From contig JARLGU010000015.1 in the NCBI GenBank assembly GCA_031292625.1, positions 186,001 through 250,000 on the forward strand: a stretch of DNA of 64,000 nucleotides, read 5' to 3'. Both the position numbers and the translations under genes were made by a program. Within the stretch, counting starts at the first letter, position 1. Every line of letters starts with the position of its first letter. Positions 17,602 to 26,329 of this stretch are shown piece by piece. The stretch comes from Capsulimonadaceae bacterium. Its GTDB lineage: Bacteria > Armatimonadota > Armatimonadia > Armatimonadales > Capsulimonadaceae. The notes under the pieces were generated by a model. It was not told the DNA's origin. It saw only the letters and a list, made by a program, of their open reading frames with translations, and ran no database searches.

Positions 17602-18483
17602 ATGGGGGCGAATGAAGTTCAACTGATTGTTATCACCGGACTGTCTGGCGCTGGAAAAGCGACGGCTGCGAGGGTTTTCGAGGATCTTGCGTTTAACGTA
17701 ATCGACAACCTCCCGCCGCACCTGTTGCCGCAACTTGTCCACGAGTTTCGCTCAGGCGCACGGGCCGCGAAGACCCCCAAGCTGGCCGTGGTGGTCGATG
17801 CGCGGTCCGGCCCCCTCCTTGCCGATTTGCCGGATAGCCTCGACGAGCTCGTGCGGAAGAAGTTTGACCCGCACGTGCTCTTTCTCGAATCTTCGGACGC
17901 CGTGTTGGTTCATCGCTTCAAAGAGACGAGGAGGCCGCATCCGCTGTTCAATGCAAACGGCGGAATCCTTGCCGGAATCGAGGCGGAGCGTATCGCGTTG
18001 CAGCGCATACGAGAGCGCGCAAGCAATGTTATCGACACGTCCGGCATGAACCCGCAGGAACTGCGCAACACAATCTACAACACCTACAGCGACTCGGACA
18101 AGAACGCCCGTCTGACGGTTACCGTCGAGGCGTTTGGGTTCAAGTACGGCGTTCCGCTCGACGCTGACCTTGTGTTCGACGTCCGGTTTTTGAAGAACCC
18201 GCACTACATTGACGAGTTGCGGCCCTTCGATGGCCGCGATAAGAAAATCGATGACTACGTTATGAGCGATCCGGATAGCCGGCCCTATCTCGACAAGCTC
18301 TTTGGATTGATCGAGTTCAGTCTTCCGCGGTATATCGAGGAAGGGAAGGCCTACTTGACGATTGCGATCGGGTGTACGGGCGGGCAGCATCGTAGCGTGG
18401 TTGTTGCGGAGCGGCTTGCCGTGTTTATCCGCGATAAGGGCTACTATGTGCTCGTGCATCACCGCGATTTGGCGAAGCCGTAA
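17602..18483 (+). CDS. rapZ: RapZ/YvcJ family P-loop nucleotide-binding protein
   Basis: The product is 293 residues, full length for RapZ. The N-terminal P-loop segment is GLSGAGKATAARVFEDLAF, followed by VIDNLPPHLLP. The C-terminal domain shows AFGFKYGVPLDADLVFDVRF and the hexosamine-phosphate-type site CTGGQHRSVVVAERLA. In enterobacteria RapZ adapts RNase E to the GlmZ sRNA; in Gram-positives YvcJ is an NTPase with envelope-related roles. The residue after the P-loop Lys (position 20) is Ala instead of the usual Ser or Thr, which should weaken Mg-nucleotide binding. It sits directly before a yvcK homologue, the common arrangement, but no whiA follows. Confidence 0.93.
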   Translation: MGANEVQLIVITGLSGAGKATAARVFEDLAFNVIDNLPPHLLPQLVHEFRSGARAAKTPKLAVVVDARSGPLLADLPDSLDELVRKKFDPHVLFLESSDAVLVHRFKETRRPHPLFNANGGILAGIEAERIALQRIRERASNVIDTSGMNPQELRNTIYNTYSDSDKNARLTVTVEAFGFKYGVPLDADLVFDVRFLKNPHYIDELRPFDGRDKKIDDYVMSDPDSRPYLDKLFGLIEFSLPRYIEEGKAYLTIAIGCTGGQHRSVVVAERLAVFIRDKGYYVLVHHRDLAKP

Positions 18484-18494
18484 ACGGTGATCCA

Positions 18495-19814
18495 ATGAGA
18501 CGCTTTCTAAACTGGGTGAAATGGCTCTATCCGGGCATGCGCGTGAAGCGATGGTTGCTTTTGACCGTCGTTGGCATTGCGCTCGTCGTCGTCGGTCTGG
18601 CGCTTCTCACGAACCTGAGCACGCTTGAGTTCTTTAACTGGCTTAATCAAGTCGCGGACGAAGCCTACACCAACTTTCACATCACCATTAAGCCGTACAG
18701 CATGTCGATCGGCGGAGGCATTGCAGTGCTTGGCCTGCTGGTGATCTTCGTTTCCTTCTGGCAGGTAAACCGCTCGATCATCGGCGCATTGCTTCCCGAC
18801 AGCGGCGGGCTGAGGACCGGCGATATTGCTAACCGCGTCTACCAGCGCCGCTCGCTTGCGCAGGGCCAGCGCATCGTCGTGATCGGCGGCGGGACGGGCT
18901 TGTCGACGATGCTGCGCGGGCTCAAGCAGCACACGAGCAACCTGGCAGCGATCGTCACCGTCACGGACAACGGCGGCTCATCCGGCCTGCTGACCGAGAG
19001 CACCGGCATTCTGCCTCCCGGAGACCTGCGCAACTGCATGGTCGCGCTGGCCGACGAAGAACCGACCCTCGCACGGGCCTTCAACTTCCGTTTCAACGGT
19101 CAGCACCCCAGCGGTTTGCATGGACACTCGCTCGGTAACCTCTTTATCGCGGCGATGACGGAGCTGAACGATGGCAATTACGAGAAGGCCATCGCGGATG
19201 CGTCCAAGATCCTCGCTATTCGCGGCAAGGTCTATCCATCCACGCTAACGAGCGTAACGCTCATTGGCGAGATGGTGGACGGCGAGTGTATCGAAGGGGA
19301 GATCCAGATCGCGCACAGCGGCAAGAAGATCGAGCGGATCTGGCTGCGACCCGAAAGCGCCCGTCCACTCGATGAATCCCTTGCGGCGATCAAACACGCC
19401 GACGCAATTATTCTGGGGCCCGGCAGCGTCTTCACCAGCGTCGCGCCCAATTTGCTCGTCGATGGTATCGCCGAGGCGATCGACCGTGCGCGCGCGGTTA
19501 AGATCTACGTCTGCAATGTCATGACGCAGCCGGGTGAAACAGATGGTTACACGGCGTCGGACCACGTCTGCGCGCTCGCCGCGCACGCCCCGGGGCAGCG
19601 CCTGTTTGACTACGTGCTCGTGAACCGCCAGCGTCCCGACCCCGCGCTGCTCGCCAAGTACGCAGGGGTCGGGCAGGAGTTCGTCGAGCCGGACGTCGAT
19701 AAGATCCGGGCCCTGGGCTATACGCCGATCCTAGGCGATTACATCTCCGAAACGAACGTCGTGCGCCACAACGCCGACGCCCTCGCCGACGCGATCTTCC
19801 GTGTGATTATCTAG
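18495..19814 (+). CDS. YvcK/CofD-like gluconeogenesis factor with N-terminal membrane anchor
   Basis: The 439-residue protein has two parts. Residues 1 to about 115 contain two strong membrane helices (WLLLTVVGIALVVVGLALL and IAVLGLLVIFVSFWQV). The YvcK domain then begins with the nucleotide-sugar-binding loop VVIGGGTGLSTMLRGLK. VTVTDNGGSSGLL, GILPPGDLRNCMVALAD and FNFRFNGQHPSGLHGHSLGNL are family motifs. YvcK proteins bind UDP-N-acetylglucosamine and help balance carbon flow into cell-wall precursors. The anchor adds about a quarter to the usual length. The stop overlaps the last 4 bases of the convergent ABC gene. Confidence 0.9.
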   Translation: MRRFLNWVKWLYPGMRVKRWLLLTVVGIALVVVGLALLTNLSTLEFFNWLNQVADEAYTNFHITIKPYSMSIGGGIAVLGLLVIFVSFWQVNRSIIGALLPDSGGLRTGDIANRVYQRRSLAQGQRIVVIGGGTGLSTMLRGLKQHTSNLAAIVTVTDNGGSSGLLTESTGILPPGDLRNCMVALADEEPTLARAFNFRFNGQHPSGLHGHSLGNLFIAAMTELNDGNYEKAIADASKILAIRGKVYPSTLTSVTLIGEMVDGECIEGEIQIAHSGKKIERIWLRPESARPLDESLAAIKHADAIILGPGSVFTSVAPNLLVDGIAEAIDRARAVKIYVCNVMTQPGETDGYTASDHVCALAAHAPGQRLFDYVLVNRQRPDPALLAKYAGVGQEFVEPDVDKIRALGYTPILGDYISETNVVRHNADALADAIFRVII

Positions 19815-20662
19815 GCCTGTTGCTCCTCATCCACGGCTTCAGCGGCAGCGGCTGAGTAGTAGCCATGGTGCTGTGTCAGCGCAATCCGCCAGCCAAATGC
19901 GGACGAAAGGTTTGCGGCGGTGAGCGTGGCCTTCTTTTCTCCCGTGGCCGCTATTTTCCCCTCGCGCAGTAAAACGACCCGGCTGATTTCGGGGATGATT
20001 TCCTGAACATGGTGAGTAACCAGGATAATCGTCGTGCCCGCGCGGGCGAGTCCTCGGATCGATTCCATGAAGCGCTGCTGTGCGACCATGTCGAGTCCGG
20101 TCGTGGGCTCGTCCAGGATGAGCGCCAGCGGCCGGCTGACCAGCGCCCGCGCGATCAAGCAGCGCCGCACCTCGCCCGTGGACATCTCGCCGATCGGCCG
20201 GTTTGCCAGGAAGCCGGCAGCCATGCGATCGAGTGCGTGCCGGGCAATCTCTCGTTGCTCATCGACGACGTGTTGGTGCGGCGCGATGCCCTTTGTCGCA
20301 AAAAATCCGGAGAGCGCGACATCGAAGCCGGTTAGCTCCGGCTCCGTCAAGAAGTCGTTGTGCAGGTCCGCCGATACGATCCCCAGCTGAGTGCGCAACT
20401 CGAAGATATTCCATCGATCCTTGCCGAGAATCCGTACGGTTGGCTGATCGTCGATCCGCGCAAGCGGATAATACTCGCGCGTGAGCAGCTTGATGAGCGA
20501 GGACTTGCCTGAGCCGTTGGGACCGATAATTGCAGTGTGGCCGCCAAGATGGATGGCGAGCGAGATGTCGTCCAGCACGCGCTTGCCGGATTTGACAACC
20601 GTAGCGTGTTCAATCGATAGGAGCGTTCCTTGCGGAGACTGTGTACAGGGGGCGTCTTTCAT
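19811..20662 (-). CDS. ABC transporter ATP-binding protein
   Basis: The 283-residue ATPase has the Walker A GPNGSGKSSLIKLL (about residue 48), the signature MSTGEVRRCLIARAL (about 160), the Walker B LALILDEPTTGLD and a switch His in ILVTHHVQEI. It resembles single ATPases of the YlmA/ModF kind often annotated for metal or molybdate transport. No permease or binding protein is adjacent, so the partner is unknown. It converges with yvcK with a 4-base overlap of the two coding ends, leaving no room for a terminator between them. No clear Shine-Dalgarno is present. Confidence 0.88.
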   Translation of the reverse strand: MKDAPCTQSPQGTLLSIEHATVVKSGKRVLDDISLAIHLGGHTAIIGPNGSGKSSLIKLLTREYYPLARIDDQPTVRILGKDRWNIFELRTQLGIVSADLHNDFLTEPELTGFDVALSGFFATKGIAPHQHVVDEQREIARHALDRMAAGFLANRPIGEMSTGEVRRCLIARALVSRPLALILDEPTTGLDMVAQQRFMESIRGLARAGTTIILVTHHVQEIIPEISRVVLLREGKIAATGEKKATLTAANLSSAFGWRIALTQHHGYYSAAAAEAVDEEQQA

Positions 20663-20682
20663 GTAGAACCATCCGATAGAAA

Positions 20683-20711
20683 CAGGACGCGGCTTGTGGC
20701 CGCGTCCTGTC
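20683..20711 (-). terminator. Terminator of the VWA gene
   Basis: A perfect 11-base stem (ACAGGACGCGG with CCGCGTCCTGT) and a 7-base loop are followed on the minus strand by TTTCTATC. It lies between the VWA gene and the ABC gene. The 180 bases from here to the VWA stop show no recognisable feature. Confidence 0.7.
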
Positions 20712-20890
20712 TTGCGATAAAAGGATTCTACCCGCTGAATGATGCCATTGCCGCGATGTAGAGCCGCGTGAAACGATATGCGCCGTTCGGGGATCGGCTT
20801 CCGAAGGCGATTTTGAGCTTATGCGTATGTCCGTAGAAGGGCGCATCGATAGGACTGAGCCCTGCTCCTGTGAACCTGTCTGATCGACGC

Positions 20891-22327
20891 TTACGCCTTT
20901 GGCGTGAGCTGTCTGGTCGATCCCGGGGCTTTTTCGCCGAGACGCCGGGTCGTAGCCTTGATTCGCTTGAGGCGAGACGGATCTTGGTCGGGATCGCCAA
21001 GGGTCTTAATCTGCGCCTCGAGCTCAGTTGCAAGTTCAGACTCTCCGAGCTTGTAAAGCTCCTTCGTGGCAGCGCCGAGCTTTTCTCGAGCGAGATCCAT
21101 ATCGCCCTTCTCCTGCGCTCGTTGGGCTTCGCGCTCGAACTTGAAGACTGTGAAACGGTCCACGAGGTCCTGGATCGCGGCATTGCGTTCGCCGAGCAGG
21201 GATGCTTTGTCCGTGAACTTGGCGGCAATGCTGGTAGACAACGACTTTTCTTCATCGCCCTCCTGCCATGCGATCTCAACGTTCGCGATCGTCGCGTCGC
21301 CTTGCTCATGGAGGGCGGGCGCGATTTGGATCAGAAGGCTAGTCGGCATATTGCTGGGAAGATCGCCGACGCGGGCCTTGACCCAGCCGCCGCCGCTTTC
21401 GAGTTCTTCAAATATGTTCATGTAAGGTTGCACCATGAACACGTCCTTGACAATATCGTCGCCGATGCCTGACGCCGTAACGTAAACTTGATGAATGGCG
21501 GTGGATTGGATCACGGTCAGTTCCGTGAGAAGCTTATCGGTGATCTCGTTGATATCGGCCGCATAATAATATGCGCCGCGCGTATTGTCGGCGACGCGCA
21601 TCAGAAATTCTTCGTCAAACTCATCGCCGACGCCCAGCGTCGTTATCGCGTAGCCCTCATGCTCGATCCGCGTGATGGCGGCCATGGTCGCCGGCTCGTC
21701 CTGAACGATGCCGTCGGAGATCACGATGATGCGATTTACGGTCTGGTTGGTAGCCGTATGTGCGAGAAGCTCGGAAGCGCTGTCGAGGGATGACGCCATG
21801 CGGGTTCCCATGCCGATGTCGATCGGCAGGCGCTGTTCGAGGAGTCGATCGAGCTCTCCGATGCAATGCTCTGGATCGTTCTCCCAGTCTTGATCGGTAA
21901 ACAGTGTGTGGGTTTTATCGGCGAACACAACGACGGATGCCTTGTCGCCGTGCTGGATTGACCGCAAAAGCTGCTTAAGAGCCTGTACGGCCATGGACAT
22001 CGGCTTGCGGACAGTGCCTTCCATCTCTTCGAGCGTTTGCCCGCTCCAATAGACGGCGTCGCGATCGTCCGCCTCTCCGCGCTCCATTTCGTTGCGTGAG
22101 ATTGCCAGGCTCATCCAGTACTCACGCTCGTCATCGGTGAGCTGGAAGTTGTACATCGTCGCGGAAGAGTCTACGACCAGGCACAAGTTCAAGGGGGCTC
22201 GCTGCGTGCTTCCAGCTTCCGCCTCTGGTTGGAGGGTCAGTACGGCGTAGATTGGCTCGTCGTCGTAGGTGGATGCGGGTGCATAAGGGCGATTCAATTC
22301 AGCGCTAAGTGATAGTCGATCTGACAT
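20891..22327 (-). CDS. von Willebrand factor type A domain protein
   Basis: The 478-residue protein has a VWA domain from about residue 45. The MIDAS sequence is VVDSSATM with Asp53, a DxSxT form; further metal-site parts are probably in MGTRMASSL and VISDGIVQDEPA. A beta-rich region follows. The last 100 residues are charged and helical, with QAQEKGDMDLAREKLG and LGESELATELEAQIKTL resembling the tail of VIT/VWA or chloride-channel-like proteins. There is no signal peptide or membrane segment, so it is probably cytoplasmic, and its partner is unknown. AGGAG lies 12 bases before the ATG. It diverges from pepF. Confidence 0.82.
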   Translation of the reverse strand: MSDRLSLSAELNRPYAPASTYDDEPIYAVLTLQPEAEAGSTQRAPLNLCLVVDSSATMYNFQLTDDEREYWMSLAISRNEMERGEADDRDAVYWSGQTLEEMEGTVRKPMSMAVQALKQLLRSIQHGDKASVVVFADKTHTLFTDQDWENDPEHCIGELDRLLEQRLPIDIGMGTRMASSLDSASELLAHTATNQTVNRIIVISDGIVQDEPATMAAITRIEHEGYAITTLGVGDEFDEEFLMRVADNTRGAYYYAADINEITDKLLTELTVIQSTAIHQVYVTASGIGDDIVKDVFMVQPYMNIFEELESGGGWVKARVGDLPSNMPTSLLIQIAPALHEQGDATIANVEIAWQEGDEEKSLSTSIAAKFTDKASLLGERNAAIQDLVDRFTVFKFEREAQRAQEKGDMDLAREKLGAATKELYKLGESELATELEAQIKTLGDPDQDPSRLKRIKATTRRLGEKAPGSTRQLTPKA

Positions 22328-22426
22328 ATTCGGATGAGACTCCTGCGTACCTTTCCTGCGACAGCGCCATTGCAGTCAAACAAGCGCAATCACATTCGCT
22401 ACGCGCTGACGTGAATCCTGCCTTGC

Positions 22427-22455
22427 TTGACTTTTGGTTAGGGCTGCGGTATCCT
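22427..22455 (+). promoter_or_regulatory. Promoter of pepF, with ATG 7 bases after the -10
   Basis: TTGACT (22427-22432), a 17-base spacer and TATCCT (22450-22455) precede an ATG at 22463. Transcription would start at or next to the ATG, and no Shine-Dalgarno exists, so a leaderless mRNA is predicted. Confidence 0.6.
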
Positions 22456-22462
22456 CCGCTTC

Positions 22463-24283
22463 ATGACGGATGTGAATGGTATCCCTAATGACATTGTTTG
22501 GGACCTGAGCGACCTTTTTGCCGGTCCCGACGATCCTCTAATCGAGCACGTTATTGCCGATGCCGTCTTGCGCGCAAAGCGATTTGAGCAGGACTACAAA
22601 GGCAAAATTGATTCTCCCCGGCTGACCGCCAAGCTTCTTGGCGATGCCATACGCGAGTACGAGGCAATTGCCCAGGCGGCCGCAAAACCGGCCGCTTATG
22701 CAAGCCTTCGTCACGCCGCGGATACCAGCGATCCGGCGCGCGGAGCGTTGCTTCAGCGCATGATGGAAAAAGGGACGCAAGTTTCTCTTGCGATGCTCTT
22801 CTTCGATCTCGAACTCGCGGCGGCGGCCGATTCGGTTATCGGACCGCTTTTAGAAGATCCTTATGTTAAGCCGTACAGACATTATATCGAAAATGAGCGC
22901 CGTTCGCGAGAGTTTCTGCTCTCCGAGGCCGAAGAACGAATTCTCGAAGAAACGGCCAATACGGGCTCGCGGGCATTCAGGCGACTTTTTGAAGAGATCG
23001 TATCGCGGACGACGTTCCGCGTCGGAGAGGACGATCTATCTCAGTCTCAGACACTAGCGCTACTGTACTCTCCCGACCGCGAGCGGCGCCGCGAGGGAGC
23101 GGCTGCTCTATCCGCGGGTCTGGGCGAACAGGTCAACACGGTTGCCTATATCTTCAATACGCTCCTGCAGGACAAGGCGGTTAAAGATCGGCTGAGACGG
23201 TATGACTATCCGGAACAGAGCCGGCATCTGTCGAACGAACTCGACCGCGAGACCGTTGAAATTGTCGTAAATGCCTGTACAAGCAACTTCAGCGTCGTCA
23301 ATCGATATTATAGCCTCAAGCGCCAGATTTTAGGGGTCTCCGAGCTTACTCATTTCGACCGGTACGCGCCACTTTTTGCAAGCGAGGATAATGTCACGTG
23401 GGATCAGGCTCGCGAGATCGTTCTTGAAGCGTTCGGAGAGTTTTCCTCTGAGATGCGCGCGGCGGCAAGCGAGTTCTTCGAGAAGCGTTGGATCGATGCC
23501 GCGCCGCGAAAGGGGAAACGCGGCGGCGCGTTCTGCTCGTACGTCACTCCGGACCTGCATCCGTTCATACTTCAGTCGTATTTGGGGCGAGGCAAGGACG
23601 TTACGACTCTTGCGCACGAGCTTGGGCATGGCGTGCACTCCTCCGTTTCACGGGGGCAGTCCTACCTGAACTTTCACGGTACGCTGCCGATGGCGGAACT
23701 CGCCAGCACGTTCGGTGAGATGCTTGTATTTGATAAGCTGCAAAAAAGTGCGTCGCTCAAGGAAAGGCTCGCCCTCTATGCGGACAAGATCGAGGGCTCG
23801 TTTGCGACGATCTTCCGGCAAGCGGCTATGTTCCGGTTCGAGCAGGCGATCCACAAGCACCGCCGGGAGCACGGCGAGTTGACCGTCGAGGATTTCGGGA
23901 ACTATTGGCAAACGAACATTCAGGCGATGTTCGGAGACTCGGTCATACTGGGCGAGGAACATAAGTCCTGGTGGTCGTACGTCAATCACTTTGTGGCGTC
24001 GCCATTCTACGTTTACGCGTATTCGGTGGGCGAACTCCTTGTCTTGTCGCTCTATCGGAAATATAAGAACGAAGGACCAGGCTTCGCGGTTAAATATTTC
24101 GACCTGCTTCGGGCAGGCGGCTCGCTCTCGCCTCAACAGCTTATGGATAAGGTTGGCGTGGACCTGCACGATCCGCAATTCTGGGCGGATGGCATTAAGA
24201 TTCTCGACGACGAAGTGAGCCAGTTCGAGGCTATTCTAACTGAGTGCGGGCGCGAGGGAGGCTTAGTGGTTCCTGGGGGATAA
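22463..24283 (+). CDS. pepF: Oligoendopeptidase F, M3B family metallopeptidase
   Basis: The 606-residue protein has the normal length for PepF. The zinc motif is TTLAHELGHGVHS, with His385, Glu386 and His389. A downstream GTLPMAELASTFGEMLVFDK supplies the third zinc ligand (Glu). The N-terminus (NDIVWDLSDLF) is typical. It cleaves short peptides in the cytoplasm. The gene stands alone between a divergent VWA gene and a small ORF. Its start codon follows the promoter so closely that translation is probably leaderless. Confidence 0.94.
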   Translation: MTDVNGIPNDIVWDLSDLFAGPDDPLIEHVIADAVLRAKRFEQDYKGKIDSPRLTAKLLGDAIREYEAIAQAAAKPAAYASLRHAADTSDPARGALLQRMMEKGTQVSLAMLFFDLELAAAADSVIGPLLEDPYVKPYRHYIENERRSREFLLSEAEERILEETANTGSRAFRRLFEEIVSRTTFRVGEDDLSQSQTLALLYSPDRERRREGAAALSAGLGEQVNTVAYIFNTLLQDKAVKDRLRRYDYPEQSRHLSNELDRETVEIVVNACTSNFSVVNRYYSLKRQILGVSELTHFDRYAPLFASEDNVTWDQAREIVLEAFGEFSSEMRAAASEFFEKRWIDAAPRKGKRGGAFCSYVTPDLHPFILQSYLGRGKDVTTLAHELGHGVHSSVSRGQSYLNFHGTLPMAELASTFGEMLVFDKLQKSASLKERLALYADKIEGSFATIFRQAAMFRFEQAIHKHRREHGELTVEDFGNYWQTNIQAMFGDSVILGEEHKSWWSYVNHFVASPFYVYAYSVGELLVLSLYRKYKNEGPGFAVKYFDLLRAGGSLSPQQLMDKVGVDLHDPQFWADGIKILDDEVSQFEAILTECGREGGLVVPGG

Positions 24284-24333
24284 TGCGATTTCTTGCGTGT
24301 CCAGACCATTGCAATAAACAGCAAAATTCCCGT

Positions 24334-24358
24334 GTGATTTTCCTGAGTGGACGGGTAT
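24334..24358 (+). promoter_or_regulatory. Candidate SigB-type promoter
   Basis: GGGTAT (24353-24358) within ACGGGTATAT matches the -10 seen at 42461 and 44292. The -35 position, GTGATT after a 13-base spacer, is weaker than the GTTT form. It lies 36 bases before the small gene at 24394. Confidence 0.4.
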
Positions 24359-24393
24359 ATAGGAATTGAAACCGTCCAAAGGAGGGCGCAACA

Positions 24394-24549
24394 TTGACAC
24401 AGGATAAGACCGTCGTTACCAACGAGCATTTAAAGCAAAACTCTTCGTCCGATACGCCGGATGATGTCCGGCAACGCCGCCGGCTCGCGGAACTGGATGC
24501 AGAGCATGCGAAGGAGCATAAGGCGGAGACCAAGAAGGACAAGAAGTAG
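24394..24549 (+). CDS. Small charged hydrophilic protein (51 aa, TTG start)
   Basis: This unannotated frame begins MTQDKTVVTN and ends EHKAETKKDKK. It starts with TTG, preceded by a near-perfect AAAGGAGGG site at a 7-base spacing. It is very rich in Lys, Glu, Asp and Arg and has no hydrophobic stretch. A strong hairpin terminator follows 14 bases after the stop, and a SigB-like -10 precedes it. The strong ribosome binding site, compact transcription unit and composition resemble small stress proteins. I do not recognise a family. Confidence 0.6.
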   Translation: MTQDKTVVTNEHLKQNSSSDTPDDVRQRRRLAELDAEHAKEHKAETKKDKK

Positions 24550-24563
24550 ATTGGAAGGCTCAT

Positions 24564-24594
24564 CAGCCCCCGTGCGTTGCTCGTGCGGGGGCTG
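24564..24594. terminator. Hairpin terminator
   Basis: CAGCCCCCG (24564-24572) pairs with CGGGGGCTG (24586-24594). It separates the small plus-strand gene from the convergent sbcD gene. Confidence 0.7.
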
Positions 24595-24612
24595 AACTAT
24601 CTGCGCCGTGCG

Positions 24613-25860
24613 CTACGCCGGCTCACTCCCCTCGGCCGCCAGCGCGCGCGCGAGGGCGAGCAGCTCTTCCTTGCGCGGACGCAACGTCTCCCGGGTGTCG
24701 ATATAGGATCCAAGCGCGGCAATCGGATCAAGCGATTCGCGGAGGACGCGGGAACGGTCGCGAGTGTCATCGCGGACGACGTCCTTATGAATCGACACGA
24801 CCAGAAACGCATCGCTGAGCGCCGCACGGATTTCGGGCTCGCGCAGCAATGGAGCGTCCGCTGAGTTGATTCGATACGTGAGCTTTACGATGGCGCTGCG
24901 AATGTCCTTTGCGACGATTGCCTCGAGCACGCGGTTTGTCGGATCCCCTTCGCCGCGCGTCAAGTCCACGTCGATCTCAATAAACGGGCGCGCATTGCCT
25001 TCCACGAAACGGTAGGGTGCGTTGCCGCGCGAAAGGTCCACAAGAACGCAGCCTTTCGCTTCGTTGCGCTCCCCGAAATCGATGCGTTCGATGCTGCCGC
25101 AGTACACGACGGGCGGATGGTGTCCGCGGTTGAGGTCCTGGAACTTATGGATGTGTCCGAGCGCGACGTAGTCGAAGTCGGGAGTGGCAAGATCGCCAAT
25201 TGGGACTTGAGGTTCGTTTGTGAGGTAGCTCGCCTGGGTTGCTCCGATTGTCGCGTTCGTTACGGAGAAGTGCCCCATTAGCACGGTCGGGAGGTCGGGT
25301 TCCTCGCGGCACTCGCGGACGAGCGAAGCAATGACGGCGCTATACTTCTTGACGACTGCATCGGTCGTGTCCGCCACGCCCATCTCGCTGGCGTCCCCTC
25401 GCGCAATCTGGCTGCTCTTCGTGAGATACGGAAGGCCTGCGATCTGGACTGTCGAGCCGCCTCGCGTTGTTATTCGCTTGACCTGCGGGCGGTCCATGAC
25501 GTGGACAATATCGCCTGCAAGCGCCGCGAAGATTTCGATCGCGTTGGCGCGTCCGCGCGTATTGGGGACGTCATGATTTCCGGCGAGCAAAACGACGGGT
25601 ACGCCTTGCTCGGTGAGACGTCGAATGCAGGCGGCAAACTCACGCTGATGGGTTTGGCTCGGGTCGCGCGTTTTATAGGCGTCCCCCGTAAAAAGTGCGA
25701 TCTCGACGCCGGCTTCGAGGGCTTTGTCGATGGCGGAAATCAGGGCGTCTCGAAAGTCGATCAGGCGGGTGTTGAGCCCGGTTTGCGGATCGAAGCGGCC
25801 GTAGTTTTCGACGCCGAAGTGGACGTCGGAAAAGTGCATGAGACAGATAGGCTTATTCAT
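24613..25860 (-). CDS. sbcD: Exonuclease SbcCD subunit D (Mre11-like nuclease)
   Basis: The 415-residue protein carries the metallophosphoesterase motifs in order: LMHFSDVHFG (Asp11, His13), ALFTGDAYKT, VVLLAGNHDVPN, VLMGHFSVT and VALGHIHKFQ. These bind two Mn ions in SbcD/Mre11. The C-terminal region (about 300-415) is the capping domain. SbcD normally works with the SMC-like ATPase SbcC on DNA ends and hairpins, yet no sbcC is adjacent: downstream is a terminator and upstream a 470-base gap. Confidence 0.87.
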   Translation of the reverse strand: MNKPICLMHFSDVHFGVENYGRFDPQTGLNTRLIDFRDALISAIDKALEAGVEIALFTGDAYKTRDPSQTHQREFAACIRRLTEQGVPVVLLAGNHDVPNTRGRANAIEIFAALAGDIVHVMDRPQVKRITTRGGSTVQIAGLPYLTKSSQIARGDASEMGVADTTDAVVKKYSAVIASLVRECREEPDLPTVLMGHFSVTNATIGATQASYLTNEPQVPIGDLATPDFDYVALGHIHKFQDLNRGHHPPVVYCGSIERIDFGERNEAKGCVLVDLSRGNAPYRFVEGNARPFIEIDVDLTRGEGDPTNRVLEAIVAKDIRSAIVKLTYRINSADAPLLREPEIRAALSDAFLVVSIHKDVVRDDTRDRSRVLRESLDPIAALGSYIDTRETLRPRKEELLALARALAAEGSEPA

Positions 25861-26329
25861 AGGTGAACTGGTCGGTGTTCGTCGCGGAGTTGCTTACTCT
25901 TTGCTGTACAGGGCAATCGCATCTATTCAGATCAACGATTGTCACCGATATTGGCGCGTTTTCCGGCCGTGAACGACCGTCCTGAGATGTCAAACCCCAT
26001 CAATGGGGCTGCCGGATCATGAAAATGCTGGTCGTTTACCGAGTAGGCCGTTCACGGGCTTTCTCAACACCGTACGGCCCTTTCAGGACCGGACTCGCGC
26101 CGCTGTTAACAGTTATAAATGCGATCGCCCTGCTTTGCTATATTTTACCCCTTTCGCTTTTCGCTGATGGCGCGTATAATGCGTTTGGAGGCAAGACGGT
26201 GCTTTGTCGCCCCCGCGGATTGGTTCGAGCGCCTCTCCAAGACTCGCGCTCCGTCGACCTCACTCATGATTCGCCCCACGCAAGACGCTTGAAGGGCTCT
26301 GGCGGCGATCGCCGTGTGCCCGTTATCGC
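25861..26329. other. 470-base intergenic region
   Basis: No convincing gene is present. It holds the divergent starts of sbcD and the TPR gene. CCGTGAACG near 25973 is repeated in inverted form as CGTTCACGG near 26050. CCCCATCAATGGGG near 25995 can form a small hairpin. A TATAAT lies at 26175-26180 with a weak -35. The 104-residue frame at 26019-26333 has a hydrophobic patch but looks non-coding. Confidence 0.5.

Noticed and set aside
20728-21309. 193-residue minus-strand frame overlapping the end of the VWA gene
   Set aside because: Mostly a frame-shifted shadow rich in Ser and Arg. Its last 50 residues outside the VWA gene show no recognisable domain.
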